9,519 nt of DNA from SYOC01 sp050185455 (lineage in GTDB: Bacteria; Desulfobacterota; Binatia; Bin18), in contig JBFWZL010000235.1 of assembly GCA_050185455.1 (NCBI GenBank), positions 1-9,519 on the forward strand, in the 5' to 3' direction. The notes under the pieces are model-generated. The model saw only the letters and a list, made by a program, of their open reading frames with translations. It had not been told where the DNA came from and did not search any database. Positions 1 through 6,112 of this stretch are shown here, in pieces; the stretch's first letter is position 1; every line of letters begins with the position of its first letter. Position numbers and translations under genes: made by a program.

Positions 1-22
1 CAGAGACTTTTCCTCCATTTTC

Positions 23-51
23 CTGGATGCCTGCTTTCACTGGCATGACGG
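23..51. repeat. Degenerate interspersed palindrome (dRS3-like)
   Basis: The stretch has arms ATGCC (27-31) and GGCAT (42-46) around a pyrimidine-rich centre, flanked by CTGG on the left and GACGG on the right. This layout resembles the widespread interspersed repeat consensus CTGGATTCCCGC...GCGGGAATGACGG, here with several substitutions. It lies just downstream of the mtgA stop codon. The minus-strand side has no run of T after the arms, so it is more likely a repeat copy than an intrinsic terminator. The family assignment is from memory of the consensus, not from a search. Confidence 0.45.
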
Positions 52-61
52 ACCTGAATTT

Positions 62-772
62 TCACCATCCCATGTTGTGCATGCGTTCAAGAATATCCCT
101 GCTGTAGTCACTCTTTTCTGCTGGAGTTCGCTCTAGTGGCGCCGGGAGGCAGGCCGCGAGTCGCGCCGCTTGGACGCGGCTAAGGTCTTTTGCTGATCTG
201 TCATAATAGAATTGGGCTGCAGCCTCGGCGCCGTATATGCCTGGTCCCCATTCCACCACGTTTAAGTACAGTTCCAAAATACGGTCTTTGGGCAGGATGA
301 GTTCCGCTAGAGGCGCAAGGGTGAATTCGATACCCTTGCGCACGATCGATTGATGCGTGGTGAAAAAGAGATTTTTGACGAGTTGCTGGGTAATGGTCGA
401 GGCGCCTCGGGCAACGATGCCGCTCCTGCGAGCGTCCTCAACGACCTTGCCAAGTTCTACCCAGTCGATCCCGTTGTGTTGAAAGAAACGCGCATCCTCG
501 GCTGCTATGGCAGCGTGCCCGAGAGGTGCGGAAATTTGACGAAGCGGCACGAAAGTATATCGTTTGCTATAAGGTCGCCATTTCACAAAGGACTCAACTC
601 GCCGCTGAATTTGCACGCCAGTTGTCAGGGGAGGTAACCATTTCAGATAGAGCAGAGAGAGCGCGCAGGCAACATAGCCACCGATGATGATAGTGAGACC
701 TAAACGAATGAGGCGTTTGACGACGGAAGGCGATCGGCGAAAATGGTTCTTGTCAGAGCGACGTCGAAACAT
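62..772 (-). CDS. mtgA: Monofunctional biosynthetic peptidoglycan glycosyltransferase MtgA
   Basis: This GT51 enzyme polymerises lipid II into glycan strands at the periplasmic face of the inner membrane, without a transpeptidase domain. The 236-residue length matches MtgA. A basic N-terminus (MFRRR) precedes one membrane anchor at about residues 22-44. The GT51 motifs appear in order: EDARFFQHNG with catalytic E92, RGASTITQQLVKNL (about 122-135), RKGIEF (about 145-150) and ELYLNVVEWGPGIYG (about 167-181). The C-terminus is intact. I chose the ATG at 770-772. An in-frame TTG at 800-802 would add ten residues, but neither start has a convincing Shine-Dalgarno. The gene lies 131 bp downstream of the amidohydrolase on the same strand, and palindromic repeats fill that gap, so it may have its own promoter. 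Its cell-wall role is unrelated to its catabolic neighbours. Function is near certain; only the start is open. Confidence 0.93.
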   Translation of the reverse strand: MFRRRSDKNHFRRSPSVVKRLIRLGLTIIIGGYVACALSLLYLKWLPPLTTGVQIQRRVESFVKWRPYSKRYTFVPLRQISAPLGHAAIAAEDARFFQHNGIDWVELGKVVEDARRSGIVARGASTITQQLVKNLFFTTHQSIVRKGIEFTLAPLAELILPKDRILELYLNVVEWGPGIYGAEAAAQFYYDRSAKDLSRVQAARLAACLPAPLERTPAEKSDYSRDILERMHNMGW

Positions 773-825
773 AGAGAAACGGAGGAGAGTAAAAGAAATC
801 AACTGGGAAAGTTATTTTCGGTGAT

Positions 826-859
826 CCTCACACGGGCCCTCTCCCTTGCGGCGAGAAGG
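826..859. repeat. Degenerate REP-like palindrome between mtgA and amidohydrolase
   Basis: The arm CCCTCTC (837-843) pairs with GAGAAGG (853-859) at six of seven positions around a CCTTGCGGC loop, and is preceded by CCTCACACGGG. This looks like a worn copy of the common intergenic palindrome with the theme CCTCACCCCGGCCCTCTCCC...GAGAGGG. Together with the hairpin at 870-885 it makes up most of the 131-bp gap between the amidohydrolase end and mtgA. The likeness to a repeat family is recalled, not searched. Confidence 0.4.
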
Positions 860-869
860 AAACGGAGTC

Positions 870-885
870 GGCGCTACTCAGCGCC
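870..885. other. Short perfect hairpin after the amidohydrolase
   Basis: GGCGCT (870-875) and AGCGCC (880-885) form a perfect 6-bp stem with a 4-nt loop. On the minus strand it lies about 19 nt past the amidohydrolase stop codon. It is not followed by a T-run on either strand, so it may mark the transcript end or protect the 3' end, but it does not qualify as a classical intrinsic terminator. Confidence 0.35.
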
Positions 886-903
886 AACAAAAGATGGAAT
901 GAC

Positions 904-1870
904 CTACAGCCGCAAAAACCGTAAAGCATTCTCACTGTAAATCTTTTCCTTGTCGCTTTTAGAAAGAGTGAGACTTTCGAGAAACGTATTGGTCCTGTGC
1001 ATGAACGAGCTGTCCGACATAAAGTAGTCGGATCCATATACGCGGTGTTCGATGCCTACTAAGGCGTGGGCGCAATCGAACGCAGGCTTATGCCAGCCCA
1101 AGCGCGGTGTCGAAGTAGAGCTTCGGCATATAGTCGCTGGGGCGATGGGGAATCTGACGGTATTTGTCGGAGAAGTGCGGATCCTCGAACCCGAGATCAA
1201 TCCGCCGAGCTAGAAACGGCAACGTTCCACCGAGATGAGCAAGGATGAGAATCAGGGCTGGACACCGCTCAAAAAGGCCGCTGTACAGCAGTTTCATGAT
1301 TGAAAGCGTGGTGTCGGCTGGGAACGCCAACAAGGGTGCAATATCGTCATCTTGATACCCAGGCGGCGGTTTGGGATGCATGAATACCGGCGCGCGGCGG
1401 CGAGCCACTTCGTCCCAGAACGGGATGAACTCTGGAGTGTGCAAATACTTTCCGCCTACGTTTGAGGTGATGAGTACGCCGACAAAACCCGGAAGAGCGA
1501 ATACCCGGTCTAGCTCCGCAAGTGTGTCGTTGATGTTGTTAAACGGCAGATTGGCGAAGGCTTTGAAACGTTCCGGGCTTTGACGACAGGCTTCGGCGTA
1601 CATATCGTTGACGAGGCGGCACAGCTCAGGGCTATGTTCGTCAACACGGATATACATTGATGGGTTGGAGAGAATTTCGATTTCCACTCCGCCCTTATTC
1701 ATGTCATCTATGCGCCGCCCGTGATCCCACACTGGCAACGGAGTGCCTGCCCAGAAACCGATGAGATGTTTCTGAGCGTCGTGTTGGAGCATGACTTCGT
1801 CCGGGTAATAGTCCTTCAGCTTACGAAAGAAGGTTTCGGGAAATGCATGGGCGTGAAAATCGATTTTCAT
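904..1870 (-). pseudogene. Amidohydrolase of the ACMSD / 2-pyrone dicarboxylate type, frameshifted near the C-terminus
   Basis: This is a metal-dependent amidohydrolase (Amidohydro_2) of the aminocarboxymuconate-semialdehyde decarboxylase superfamily. Members decarboxylate or hydrolyse small, often aromatic-derived acids in the cytoplasm. The ATG at 1868-1870 follows an AAGAAGAGA Shine-Dalgarno-like stretch. Visible metal or active-site residues are H6 and H8 (DFHAHAF), H165 (FMHPKPPPG) and H212 (LAHLGGTLPF). The open frame ends early at residue 260 (stop at 1088-1090), right after YFDTALG. The missing tail (WHKPAFDCAHALVGIEH, then GSDYF and ENALRFL) continues in another frame to a stop at 904-906. 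Removing one G from the GGG at 1097-1099 (minus strand) restores a 321-residue protein with the expected catalytic Asp at about 281. As written, the truncated form lacks that Asp and is probably inactive, unless the extra base is a sequencing error. The gene sits 36 bp downstream of the class III dehydrogenase, so the two are probably cotranscribed. The substrate is unknown. Confidence 0.82.
1097..1099 (-). other. Probable 1-nt insertion site (frameshift)
   Basis: On the minus strand the codons run GCG CTT GGG CTG GCA TAA. With one G fewer they run GCG CTT GGC TGG CAT AAG, which joins the two conserved halves of the amidohydrolase with no residue lost. The run is only three G long, so a homopolymer sequencing error is possible but not the obvious default. 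Confidence 0.7.
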
Positions 1871-1906
1871 TCTCTTCTTTCTGAAGCCTATAGGTCACCG
1901 CTTGTT

Positions 1907-3016
1907 TTAGTATGTCACCACCGCGCGAATCGACTTGCCTTCGTGCATCAGGTCGAAACCTTCATTGATGCGGTCAAGCGGCAGCACATGAGTGATCAAA
2001 TCGTCGATATTGATTTTGCCCTCCATGTACCAGTCCACGATCTTCGGCACATCGGTCCGCCCGCGAGCGCCGCCGAAGGCAGTTCCTTTCCAAACGCGAC
2101 CGGTCACTAACTGAAACGGACGCGTGGAGATTTCTTGGCCCGCGCCGGCAACGCCAATGATGACGCTGACTCCCCAACCACGATGGCAGCATTCGAGCGC
2201 CTGGCGCATTAACTGCACGTTGCCGACGCATTCGAAACTATAATCCGCCCCGCCTTTGGTGAGGTCGACGAGATGGGCGACGAGGTCGCCTTGCGCCTCG
2301 GTCGGATTCACAAAATGTGTCATGCCGAATTTTTCGGCCAACGCTTTCCGTCCCGGGTTGATATCCACACCGACGATCATATTCGCGCCGGCCATGCGCG
2401 CGCCTTGGATGACGTTGAGGCCGATTCCGCCCAGGCCGAATACGACCACGTTTGCCCCAGGCTCTACTTTGGCGGTATTGATCACCGCGCCAATCCCCGT
2501 CGTCACGCCACAGCCGATATAACAAACCTTGTCGAACGGTGCGTCCTCACGGATTTTCGTCACCGCGATTTCAGGCAAGACCGTGAAGTTGGCAAAGGTT
2601 GAGCAGCCCATGTAGTGATATACGGTTTCATTGCCGAGCGAGAAACGACTAGTCCCGTCAGGCATGACTCCCTTTCCCTGCGTCGCGCGAATGGCTGTAC
2701 ACAGATTCGTCTTGCGGCTCAGGCAGGATTTACACTGCCGGCATTCCGGCGTGTACAAGGGAATGACGTGATCGCCTTTCTGCACGCTCGTCACGCCTGG
2801 ACCGACATCGACGACAAGACCCGCGCCTTCATGACCAAGGATGGATGGAAAAATCCCTTCCGGATCGCCACCTGACAGCGTAAACTCATCGGTGTGGCAA
2901 ATGCCGGTTGCCTTGATCTCGATCAGCACTTCGCCTGCTTTGGGACCTTCCAGCTTGACTGTTTCTATCGTTAACGGCGCGCCCGCTTTATGCGCTACGG
3001 CTGCACGTACATCCAT
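1907..3016 (-). CDS. frmA: Class III alcohol dehydrogenase / S-(hydroxymethyl)glutathione dehydrogenase
   Basis: This Zn-dependent, NAD-linked dehydrogenase oxidises S-hydroxymethylglutathione, formed from formaldehyde and glutathione, to S-formylglutathione in the cytoplasm. Family members also reduce S-nitrosoglutathione or oxidise long-chain alcohols. The 369-residue length is typical. Catalytic zinc ligands are C40, H62-E63 and C169 (IGCGVTTG). Structural zinc ligands are C92, C95, C98 and C106. The nucleotide-binding loop GLGGIG is at 194-199, with D218 in VGVDIN favouring NAD. Class III markers are present: the DPEG at 51-54 and the R110 in IRATQGKG that corresponds to the class-defining Arg. 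The start has a GGAGGT Shine-Dalgarno five bases upstream. It is the first gene of a minus-strand unit with the amidohydrolase and is divergent from the thiolase-like operon. No S-formylglutathione hydrolase is adjacent, although an alpha/beta hydrolase of another subfamily lies about 4.3 kb away. A role in formaldehyde detoxification or in oxidising a pathway alcohol are both possible. Confidence 0.92.
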   Translation of the reverse strand: MDVRAAVAHKAGAPLTIETVKLEGPKAGEVLIEIKATGICHTDEFTLSGGDPEGIFPSILGHEGAGLVVDVGPGVTSVQKGDHVIPLYTPECRQCKSCLSRKTNLCTAIRATQGKGVMPDGTSRFSLGNETVYHYMGCSTFANFTVLPEIAVTKIREDAPFDKVCYIGCGVTTGIGAVINTAKVEPGANVVVFGLGGIGLNVIQGARMAGANMIVGVDINPGRKALAEKFGMTHFVNPTEAQGDLVAHLVDLTKGGADYSFECVGNVQLMRQALECCHRGWGVSVIIGVAGAGQEISTRPFQLVTGRVWKGTAFGGARGRTDVPKIVDWYMEGKINIDDLITHVLPLDRINEGFDLMHEGKSIRAVVTY

Positions 3017-3021
3017 TGCGT

Positions 3022-3027
3022 ACCTCC
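3022..3027 (-). promoter_or_regulatory. Shine-Dalgarno GGAGGT for the class III dehydrogenase
   Basis: GGAGGT on the minus strand lies five bases before the ATG at 3014-3016 and supports that start codon. Confidence 0.75.
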
Positions 3028-3131
3028 AAGAAAAGTTTGCCTACATCCTAAGGTGTCGGACCGAATGAGTTCTCCCCTAGCTCGAATCTGCATCTTTGGG
3101 AAGAGGATAGCCGTCTTCGTGTGATGTTCAG

Positions 3132-3161
3132 TTGACAGCTTCCTCGCTTCTGTCTTACGCT
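3132..3161 (+). promoter_or_regulatory. Sigma70-type promoter for the thiolase-like operon
   Basis: A perfect -35 box TTGACA (3132-3137) is followed after 18 bp by TACGCT (3156-3161), which keeps the three most conserved -10 positions (T, A and final T). Initiation would fall near 3168, giving a very short leader before the GGAGG at 3171-3175 and the ATG at 3183. The site lies in the roughly 166-bp gap between two divergent genes. No clear operator palindrome was seen there. The -10 is weak, so an activator may be needed. Confidence 0.45.
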
Positions 3162-3182
3162 AGCGCGCGGGGAGGACAGGTT

Positions 3183-4358
3183 ATGCCCTCAGAGAATTTG
3201 AAAGATAAAACAGCGGTGTGTGGCGTGGGCCATTCTCCGTACGGCAAGCGACTGAACCGCAGCACGCTTGATCTTGGCGGTGAAGCTATCCGCGACGCGC
3301 TCGACGATGCCGGACTAGGCCGCAACGATTTGGATGGACTGATTGTCAGTTTTGGCACGCCCATCGGCGCTGATGCCGATACGTTGGCCTACGCGTTGGG
3401 ATTGAAGCTTCGCATGTATAACCAGACTTGGGCGCATGGGCGCTTTACCGCCAGTTGCGTACAATGGGCGGCGCTAGCGGTGAACGCTGGGTTGGCGAAC
3501 TATGTAGCGTGTCTGGCATCGATTAGTTTCTCGGGATTTCGCAAGCCGATGATGGGCGGCTCCGGTGATAGCGAAGGCGCGAGGGAAGGGGGAGGTGGTC
3601 ACGGCGAAGATCCCGTGTACGGCATGACCTCTCCTGGCGCCGGGGCGGCGTTAGTCGCGCAAAAATATTTTGCCAAGTATGGAGCTACAAGTCGCCAGTT
3701 AGCATCGGTCGCCGTCGCTTTTCGTAAGCACGCCTCCTTGAATCCCGCCGCGATCATGCGTGAGCCGATCACGGTTGATGACCACCAAAACTCTCGCTTT
3801 GTGTGTGAGCCGCTCCATTTATTGGACTACTGCCAGATTAACGATGGGGCCGCCTGTGTCATTGTGACGACCAGCGAGCGAGCAAAAGACCTCAAAAAAC
3901 CTCCTGTCTACATTAGCGGGATGCAAGGTCTTCCTGCCGGGCGGGAAGAATTTATTTGGGCCTATCCTGGGTTTGGCACGGCTCAGCAAGACGTGTTCGA
4001 TTACCAGGCGGGGAGGCACCCTGTCTATCACATGGCGGATGTTGCTCATACAGACATTGACGCGCTGTTTACTTATGATGCATTTTCCATTCTGGCGTGG
4101 ACAGCATTGGAACGCTGGGGATTCTGTAAACCTGGGGAAGCTGCGGCGTTTACGCAAAATGGTCGCATCGAATTAGGCGGTGAGTTGCCCATGAACACAA
4201 ACGGTGGGTTGATCTCGGAAGCGCATATCATGGGTTGGAACCATCAGGTTGAAATCGTTAGACAGTTGCGCGGTGAGTGTGGGCAACGGCAGATCGCCAA
4301 TGCGCAGGTCATTCAATGGGCCAACGCGTATGGCGACTCGCTCATTTATCGGAGGTAG
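3183..4358 (+). CDS. Thiolase-like protein (SCP-x / Ltp2 type, lipid-transfer protein family)
   Basis: The thiolase fold acts on acyl-CoA C-C bonds. This subgroup works with a DUF35 partner either as a thiolase or, as in steroid side-chain degradation by Ltp2, as a retro-aldolase. The protein has 391 residues. The N-terminal strand-helix KTAVCGVGHSPYGKRL is typical. The nucleophile region reads TASCVQWAALAV (89-100); aligned on the usual C-x-S-G-x-Q, the cysteine position holds T89, with C92 in the Gly position. Later come TYDAFSILAWTALERWGFC (297-315) and MNTNGGLISEAHIMGWNH (337-354), the subgroup's forms of the C-terminal active-site loops in place of the GHPxGxxG loop. A Gly-rich insert (GGGGHGEDP) lies at about 137-145. 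The ATG start has GGAGG seven bases upstream; an upstream in-frame TTG at 3132 coincides with the -35 box and is unlikely. The stop lies 3 bp before the DUF35 gene, which implies translational coupling and a protein complex. The family is sure; reaction and substrate are not. Confidence 0.85.
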   Translation: MPSENLKDKTAVCGVGHSPYGKRLNRSTLDLGGEAIRDALDDAGLGRNDLDGLIVSFGTPIGADADTLAYALGLKLRMYNQTWAHGRFTASCVQWAALAVNAGLANYVACLASISFSGFRKPMMGGSGDSEGAREGGGGHGEDPVYGMTSPGAGAALVAQKYFAKYGATSRQLASVAVAFRKHASLNPAAIMREPITVDDHQNSRFVCEPLHLLDYCQINDGAACVIVTTSERAKDLKKPPVYISGMQGLPAGREEFIWAYPGFGTAQQDVFDYQAGRHPVYHMADVAHTDIDALFTYDAFSILAWTALERWGFCKPGEAAAFTQNGRIELGGELPMNTNGGLISEAHIMGWNHQVEIVRQLRGECGQRQIANAQVIQWANAYGDSLIYRR

Positions 4359-4361
4359 GCC

Positions 4362-4772
4362 ATGACAGATTACAAAAAACCTCTTCCAGCCATTACGACC
4401 CTGAGTGAGCCATATTGGTATGGGTTGCGACGACGTGAACTGAAAATGCCCAAGTGCAACGACTGCGGTAAAATCTGGTATCCGCCGTCGCCATTCTGTC
4501 CGTCATGCTGGTCTCGCAATTTTACCTGGCAACCGCTCAGCGGTCGCGGAAAAGTCAACTCGTGGGTTATTTTCCATCAAGCCTATTTCTCTTCCTATAA
4601 AGACGACATTCCCTATAACGTTGCTGAAGTGGAGCTGGAAGAAGGTCCGCGCCTGTTGACGAATCTTGTTGGCATTGCGAACGAAGACATCTCGATCGGC
4701 ATGTCGGTGGAGATCGTGTACGATGACGTGACCGACGAAGTGACGTTGGCGAAGTTTCGACCCGCGAAATAG
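4362..4772 (+). CDS. DUF35 Zn-ribbon / OB-fold acyl-CoA-binding partner protein
   Basis: DUF35 proteins pair with thiolase-like or other acyl-CoA enzymes and help bind the CoA ester. Known examples are the DUF35 partner of the steroid aldolase Ltp2 and BbsA in benzoylsuccinyl-CoA thiolase. The protein has 136 residues. The usual N-terminal helix (LSEPYWYGLRRREL) is followed by a rubredoxin-like zinc ribbon with C32, C35 (CNDC) and C46, C49 (CPSC), then an OB-fold that starts at SGRGKVNSWVIFHQAY (about 60-75). All four cysteines are intact. Its Shine-Dalgarno GGAGGT lies within the last codons and stop of the thiolase-like gene, so the two are translationally coupled and probably form a heteromer. 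The gene is followed by the inserted element at 4777-4920, which separates it from the CoA-transferase genes. Confidence 0.88.
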   Translation: MTDYKKPLPAITTLSEPYWYGLRRRELKMPKCNDCGKIWYPPSPFCPSCWSRNFTWQPLSGRGKVNSWVIFHQAYFSSYKDDIPYNVAEVELEEGPRLLTNLVGIANEDISIGMSVEIVYDDVTDEVTLAKFRPAK

Positions 4773-4776
4773 AAAC

Positions 4777-4920
4777 ACTGAACCGGAGAATCGGGGAATG
4801 GCAGAGAGGATCAACAGTTATCGGGATCTGCGGATTTATCAGATGGCTAATCAAATGGCCCTTCCTAGCTCTGATTCTCCGATTCCCCCCATCACCGATT
4901 CTCCGATTCGGTTTACTGAA
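4777..4920. mobile_element. Small inserted element with inverted-repeat ends
   Basis: About 140 bp sits between the DUF35 and CoA-transferase genes in an otherwise tight operon. Its ends are complementary: CGGAGAATCGG (4784-4794) is the exact reverse complement of CCGATTCTCCG (4895-4905), with AACC (4781-4784) and GGTT (4910-4913) further out. The hexamer ACTGAA occurs at both borders (4777-4782 and 4915-4920) and may be a target duplication. Inside is the 5' stub of a four-helix-bundle gene. Complementary ends around such a gene recall the intervening sequences of bacterial 23S rRNA. The copy looks internally deleted and inert. Whether it is mobile is inference. Confidence 0.5.
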
Positions 4921-4935
4921 GGCAGTGGTTCGTAA
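4798..4935 (+). pseudogene. N-terminal remnant of a four-helix-bundle (IVS / S23-type) protein
   Basis: A 45-codon frame begins with ATG at 4798. Its first part contains SYRDLRIYQMANQMA, the characteristic first-helix start of four-helix-bundle proteins encoded by 23S rRNA intervening sequences and by free-standing relatives (usual theme FxDLxVWQxAxxLA; usual length about 115-130 residues). After about 21 residues the similarity ends abruptly. The frame then reads through the repeat sequence, giving SDSPIPPITDSPIRF, and stops at 4933-4935. Helices 2-4 are missing, so this is a deletion remnant and not a functional gene. It is not in frame with the CoA-transferase that follows. The family call rests on a short but distinctive motif. 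Confidence 0.55.
4873..4909. repeat. Direct repeats of GATTCTCCGATTC in the element's right end
   Basis: The 13-mer GATTCTCCGATTC occurs at 4873-4885 and again at 4897-4909, separated by 11 bases. The same unit, in the opposite sense (GAGAATCGG), is at the left end (4786-4794). The right end therefore appears to have expanded by repeat-unit duplication. Confidence 0.8.
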
Positions 4936-4945
4936 GGGAGGAAAT

Positions 4946-6112
4946 ATGCCCGGCATTCTTGACGGTATTCGCGTATTTGATCTGACGATAGCGGCGGTTG
5001 GACCGTGGGCGTCAAAGCTCTTGGGGGAGATGGGCGCTGACGTGATTAAGGTCGAAGCGCCGGAAGGCGAGCTCTCTCATGTGATTCCCCCGCCAATCAA
5101 AGGGACGGCGGTGCTGTACATCTCCGCGAACTTTAATAAACGCCATATCGTGCTGGACCTGAAGCAAGAGGGAGATAGAGCGACGGCGCTGAAGATTATT
5201 GAGAAAAGTGACATCTTCATCCAGAATATGCGCCCCGGGGCTGTGGAACGGTTAGGTTTAGGCTATGACGTTGTCTCTCAGGTGAATCCGCGCATCATCT
5301 ACGTAGCGGCTTCAGCTTATGGCCGTACGGGGCCGATGGCGAAAGAAGCTGGTATTGATCCCAACCTCCAAGCCTTCTCTGGTTGGTGTAGTATGACGGG
5401 ACAGCCTGATGGACAAGGCGAAATGTTCCGCCATCTGGCGCACCTCGATATCAACACCAGTTCGATGATCGTCGAAGCTGTGCTCCAAGGGCTACTTGCG
5501 CGTGAGAAGATCGGCAAAGGGCAAAAGATTGAGATTGAAATGTTGGCTGGAGCGCTTTCTTTGCAAACCAGCCGTATCGCGGAATATTTCGCCACTGGTG
5601 AGCAGCCGCAGCCAATGGGGAGCGCAACCACGACAACCGTCCCCCATCAAGCCTTTCCGTGTGAGGATCAAAAGTACATTGCTGTTGGGGTGGTGCAGGA
5701 AGACCAATGGCCGCGGTTTTGTCGTGCACTCAAGCTCGAAGAGTTAATGAACGATCTACGTTTTGCGACCAATCCCAAACGTGTAGAACACCGAGCTGCA
5801 CTAATCCCGTTGCTAGAGGAACGTTTCCGGACCAAACCTGTGGCGTGGTGGGTGATCCGCTTAACAAAAGAGCAAGTGCCGAACAGTCGCATCATGGATT
5901 TCGAGGCGCTGCGTCATCACCCGCAAGTCTTACAAAATGACCAGATTGTCGAACTCCAGACTCCTCATTGGGGTACGTTGTCTGTCGATGGCGTCCCGTG
6001 GAAGTTCAGGAAGACACCGGCTGGCCCGATTCGACCCGGTGGGTTGAAAGGCGAGCATACTGAAGAGGTGTTGCGCGAGTTGGGTCTCTCCGTTGAACGG
6101 AGGGAGCGATGA
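4946..6112 (+). CDS. Type III CoA-transferase (CaiB/BaiF family), first copy
   Basis: This cytoplasmic family III enzyme moves CoA from a donor thioester to a carboxylic acid through an aspartyl-CoA anhydride. The protein has 388 residues, normal for the family. Motifs are LLGEMGADVIKVEAPEGE (about 25-42), FNKRHIVLDLK (about 63-73), QNMRPGAVERLGLGYD (about 93-108) and YGRTGP (125-130). The catalytic Asp is D168 in HLDINTSSMIVEAVL, matching the D-x-N-T context of formyl-CoA transferase. REKIGKGQKIEI follows at about 186-197. I chose the ATG at 4946, which has GGGAGG just upstream; an in-frame GTG at 4925 is less likely. The stop overlaps the next gene's start by ATGA. The 173-bp gap upstream is mostly the inserted element, so the gene was probably once close to the DUF35 gene. 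Donor and acceptor acids cannot be told from the sequence. With its partner it may form a heteromer, as the benzylsuccinate CoA-transferase subunits do. Confidence 0.9.
   Translation: MPGILDGIRVFDLTIAAVGPWASKLLGEMGADVIKVEAPEGELSHVIPPPIKGTAVLYISANFNKRHIVLDLKQEGDRATALKIIEKSDIFIQNMRPGAVERLGLGYDVVSQVNPRIIYVAASAYGRTGPMAKEAGIDPNLQAFSGWCSMTGQPDGQGEMFRHLAHLDINTSSMIVEAVLQGLLAREKIGKGQKIEIEMLAGALSLQTSRIAEYFATGEQPQPMGSATTTTVPHQAFPCEDQKYIAVGVVQEDQWPRFCRALKLEELMNDLRFATNPKRVEHRAALIPLLEERFRTKPVAWWVIRLTKEQVPNSRIMDFEALRHHPQVLQNDQIVELQTPHWGTLSVDGVPWKFRKTPAGPIRPGGLKGEHTEEVLRELGLSVERRER

Noticed and set aside
773..802. TTG start at 802 for mtgA
   Set aside because: No Shine-Dalgarno supports it and the ATG at 772 already gives normal MtgA length; not excluded.
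1091..1102. Programmed +1 frameshift in the amidohydrolase
   Set aside because: No stop codon, rare codon or stimulatory structure was seen at the shift point, and the family is not known for recoding. A simple base insertion explains it better.
1088..1870. The 260-residue amidohydrolase frame as a complete gene
   Set aside because: The frame ends just before the conserved C-terminal segment with the catalytic Asp, which is present in the next frame; it was annotated as one frameshifted gene.
2238..2602. Several overlapping frames on both strands inside the dehydrogenase gene
   Set aside because: They are shadows of a strongly conserved coding region, with arginine- or proline-rich content and no family likeness.
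3132..3182. TTG start at 3132 for the thiolase-like gene
   Set aside because: This TTG is part of a perfect TTGACA -35 box, and the ATG at 3183 has a good GGAGG at proper distance.
4925..4945. GTG start at 4925 for the first CoA-transferase
   Set aside because: It would add seven residues unlike the family N-terminus and place the GGGAGG inside the gene; the ATG at 4946 fits better.
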